Below, piece by piece: positions 14,531-16,406 of a stretch of 16,406 bases of DNA (within the stretch, counting starts at the first letter, position 1; every line of letters starts with the position of its first letter). A program made the translations under genes and the position numbers. The stretch is from Deltaproteobacteria bacterium. Lineage in GTDB: Bacteria; Desulfobacterota_B; Binatia; Bin18. A model generated the notes under the pieces. The model saw only the letters and a program-made list of their open reading frames with translations. It did no database searches and had not been told where the DNA came from. The stretch is taken from the NCBI GenBank assembly GCA_012271025.1, contig JAAXHF010000324.1:1-16406 (forward strand), written 5' to 3'.

Positions 14531-15199
14531 ATGAATCTTATTCACACACTATACGAGCCACCGGGCGACGGCCCACACCCGACTCTGCTGACCTTGCACG
14601 GCTGGGGCGCCAATGCGCTTGACCTGTTGGGCTTGGCCCCCCATCTGTGCGGCGGGACGCTGCTGGTCCTCTGCCCCCAAGGCCCCGTGCAGGTGCCAAT
14701 CGGCGGCGGAGCGGTCGGCTACGGCTGGTTTCCCCTCACCGGCGCCGGACCGGTCAATGTCCAGGCGGTTCTTGAGGCCCGGGAGCAGCTCCAGACCTTT
14801 CTGGCCGAGGCGCTCGGGCGCTATGCCATTGACCCCAAAAAGCTGGCGTTGCTGGGTTTCAGTCAGGGTGGGGTCATGGCCTACAGCCTGGGTCTGGGGG
14901 AGCCTGAACGGTATGCCGGCTTGGCCGCTCTGAGTTCGTGGCTGCCCAAGGATCTGTTGAGCGTCTTTCCGGATGTGCCGGCCACCGAACAGCTGCCGGT
15001 CCTCATTCAGCACGGCAGCCAGGACGAGTTGGTCGATGCCGGTCGCGCCCGCCAGTCGGTTGAAATCCTGCGTAATGTGAATGTCCCTCTCACCTATCGC
15101 GAGTATGAGATGGGACATCAGATTAACGCCGAGAGCTTGCGCGACCTCTCGACCTGGTTGCAGGAAAAAGTCGTCTCGCCAATTCAGCTGGCCTCCTGA
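14531..15199 (+). CDS. Serine esterase/phospholipase-carboxylesterase family (Abhydrolase_2)
   Basis: 222 residues, cytoplasmic by lack of a signal peptide. The catalytic triad is S111 in GFSQGG, D165 in GSQDELV and H196 in MGHQIN. The oxyanion segment is LHGWGANALDLLGLA. Length and motif order match the carboxylesterase/lysophospholipase group. Substrate unknown. The ATG is preceded by GGAG with 5-nt spacing. It converges on the next gene, and the two stops overlap by 16 bp. Confidence 0.93.
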   Translation: MNLIHTLYEPPGDGPHPTLLTLHGWGANALDLLGLAPHLCGGTLLVLCPQGPVQVPIGGGAVGYGWFPLTGAGPVNVQAVLEAREQLQTFLAEALGRYAIDPKKLALLGFSQGGVMAYSLGLGEPERYAGLAALSSWLPKDLLSVFPDVPATEQLPVLIQHGSQDELVDAGRARQSVEILRNVNVPLTYREYEMGHQINAESLRDLSTWLQEKVVSPIQLAS

Positions 15200-16080
15200 G
15201 CGTCGTGCAGGAAGCGCCGGACCTGGCGCACGAACAGGTCCAGTTGATCGTGATGAACCCAGTGACCGGCGTTGGCCACGGTCACGATGCTGGGCTGCCG
15301 AAAAGCATCCGCCCGGCCGTCCTTTTCCGGGTCGGACGCCCACGAGTCGGCGCCCCGCAGGAGCAGGGTCGGGCAGGTAATCCGCCCCCAGATATCCTGG
15401 GCGTCGGTCATATTGAACCGGTAGGGCGACTGGGCCCGCACATAGTTGTCGAACTTCCAGGTATAGCTGCCGTCCTCGTTCCGATTGGCCCCGTACAGCG
15501 TCAGATGGTGGGCCTGCTCCTGACTGAGCCGGGGGTTGGCGTTGCGCATGCGCTCAACAGCCTCCTCCAGGGTTTTGTAGCGGCGCGGCAGCCGACTGGC
15601 AAAATCGCGCATCTGCGAGACCCATACCCGCATACGCTCGTGGGCGGTGTTGGGTTGGGCGGCCAGCATGTCGGGCGGGGGACCCAGCCCCTCGATGGCG
15701 ACGACTTTTTTGACCCGGTCCGGGTACACCCCGGAGTACTGGAGGACGATCCCGCCGCCGAGCGAGTGACCGATCAGGGTGACCGGAAACCGGCCGGTCT
15801 GGGCCAACAGCTGGGCGATATCGACCACATGCTCGATCATGGAGTACTCGCTGCCGCGAGCCCACTCCGAGTCGCCGTGTCCGCGCAGGTCGGGGGCGAT
15901 GATGTGATAGTCCTGGCGAAAGGTCTGGGCGACCCAGTCCCAGTTCCGGCAGTGGTCCCGCCCGCCATGAATGAGTGCCATCAGCGGCTTGTCGGGATTC
16001 CCCCAGTCGACGTAGTGGAGTTTGAGGCGTTGGGAGTAGAAGTAGTGTGATGTCGGCCCGATGATGTGTTGTCCCGGCAT
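15184..16080 (-). CDS. Alpha/beta hydrolase
   Basis: 298 residues from the ATG at 16080, chosen because AGAGGA lies 6 nt upstream on the minus strand (16087-16092) and the fold begins soon after; an earlier in-frame ATG would add 17 unconserved residues. Triad: nucleophile S106 in LIGHSLGGG, acid D245 in LLLRGADS, H273 in NAGHWVHHD. The oxyanion HGG is at 38-40 and PDLRGHGDSEW at 64-73, as in epoxide hydrolase/haloperoxidase-type members. A cap region is at about 140-225. No residue set in the sequence decides between esterase, lactonase or other activity. Confidence 0.93.
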   Translation of the reverse strand: MPGQHIIGPTSHYFYSQRLKLHYVDWGNPDKPLMALIHGGRDHCRNWDWVAQTFRQDYHIIAPDLRGHGDSEWARGSEYSMIEHVVDIAQLLAQTGRFPVTLIGHSLGGGIVLQYSGVYPDRVKKVVAIEGLGPPPDMLAAQPNTAHERMRVWVSQMRDFASRLPRRYKTLEEAVERMRNANPRLSQEQAHHLTLYGANRNEDGSYTWKFDNYVRAQSPYRFNMTDAQDIWGRITCPTLLLRGADSWASDPEKDGRADAFRQPSIVTVANAGHWVHHDQLDLFVRQVRRFLHDAQEAS

Positions 16081-16227
16081 AGGTGTTCCTCTCTGGTCCG
16101 GATTGTAGCCAGGGACAACCCGGTGCCGCAACTCCGGGGAGACGTGTTCCGGGCGACCATGATTTTTCCGTGCATTGCTGCCATGATGTTCCCTTGCCGC
16201 GCGTACTATTCACCTTGGGGGACTCCG

Positions 16228-16406
16228 ATGCCGACCCTGGACTTCAATCCCATTGAGCAAGTCTTTGCCCAGCTCAAAGCGCGCCTGCGGGCGGGGGCGC
16301 CGCGCACGGTGGCCCGCTTGTGGACGGCGGTGGGCCGGGCCCTCGCTGCCGTCTCCCCTGCCGCCTGCGCGCACTATATCCGCCACGCCGGCTATCGCCT
16401 CGCTAC
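16228..16406 (+). mobile_element. C-terminal fragment of an IS630-family transposase
   Basis: About 60 residues, open to the window edge. LDFNPIEQVFAQLKARLR contains the NPIE block with the last catalytic acid of the IS630/Tc1-type DDE domain, followed by the usual C-terminal helices (TVARLWTAVGRAL, ACAHYIRHAGYR). The normal PPYSP lead-in before DFNPIE is replaced by TPMPTL, and no upstream catalytic motifs are present in the 150 bp before it. It therefore looks like a 5'-truncated remnant, though a frameshifted copy continuing past the window cannot be excluded. The orientation is the same as most genes here. Confidence 0.8.

Noticed and set aside
15205..16050. 281-aa plus-strand open frame opposite the alpha/beta hydrolase
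   Set aside because: The minus strand carries a complete hydrolase triad; this is its shadow.
7561..16406. Palindromes as MITEs moved by the IS630-type transposase seen at the window edge
   Set aside because: IS630/Tc1 elements duplicate a TA target. I see no consistent TA flanks at A1, A2, B1 or B2, and the transposase is only a fragment.

Overview
This is a GC-rich bacterial chromosomal segment from a Gram-negative-type organism. It carries gyrB and gyrA in tandem, an AmpG-like permease, a periplasmic L,D-transpeptidase, a secreted gamma-glutamyltranspeptidase and a glutaryl-CoA dehydrogenase. An in-frame UGA at the catalytic position of a peroxiredoxin implies selenocysteine decoding. That trait, with the gene mix, fits a Desulfobacterota/deltaproteobacterial or Tectomicrobia-like lineage, but nothing here fixes the taxon and this is a low-confidence guess.

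Layout. 1-3956 (+): the 3' part of gyrB, gyrA, and a selenocysteine peroxiredoxin whose ATG overlaps the gyrA stop (ATGA). 3953-4252 (-): a small membrane protein. 4275-6806 (+): a phasin-like coiled-coil protein, a LysM/YkuD L,D-transpeptidase, a YjbQ-family protein and RadC. 6810-7718 (+): a two-domain MaoC-type dehydratase, convergent with ssb (7734-8168, -). 8169-8338: the regulatory gap between ssb and ggt, with promoter-like hexamers on both strands and two palindromes. 8339-12716 (+): ggt, glutaryl-CoA dehydrogenase, a lysine-methyltransferase-like protein and endonuclease III. 12746-15199 (+): an AmpG-like MFS permease, a small TM protein and a serine esterase. 15184-16080 (-): an alpha/beta hydrolase, convergent with the esterase. 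16228-end (+): the C-terminal part of an IS630-type transposase.

The most unusual feature is a set of short palindromic repeats of about 51-54 bp in two families. Family A has arms AAAGAGGAAACGTGTC / GACACGTTTCCTCTTT. Family B has arms GGTGAACGATGAT / ATCATCGTTCACC. The copies sit at gene ends and several are translated in frame: the first 14 codons of gyrA, the C-terminal region of the MaoC protein, the signal peptide of Ggt, both ends of the methyltransferase, and the N-terminal leader of the permease as three 54-bp tandem units. Arm changes between copies compensate each other, so the hairpin appears to be kept. The left arms look like a Shine-Dalgarno sequence plus a start codon. In gyrA and the permease the likely translation start lies inside the hairpin. 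The behaviour resembles the protein-coding palindromic elements known from Rickettsia, but the sequences here are not ones I recognise.

The genes do not form one pathway. They are housekeeping genes (topology, repair, replication, redox) mixed with acyl-CoA metabolism and cell-envelope functions. The shared theme is repeat elements reshaping gene termini.
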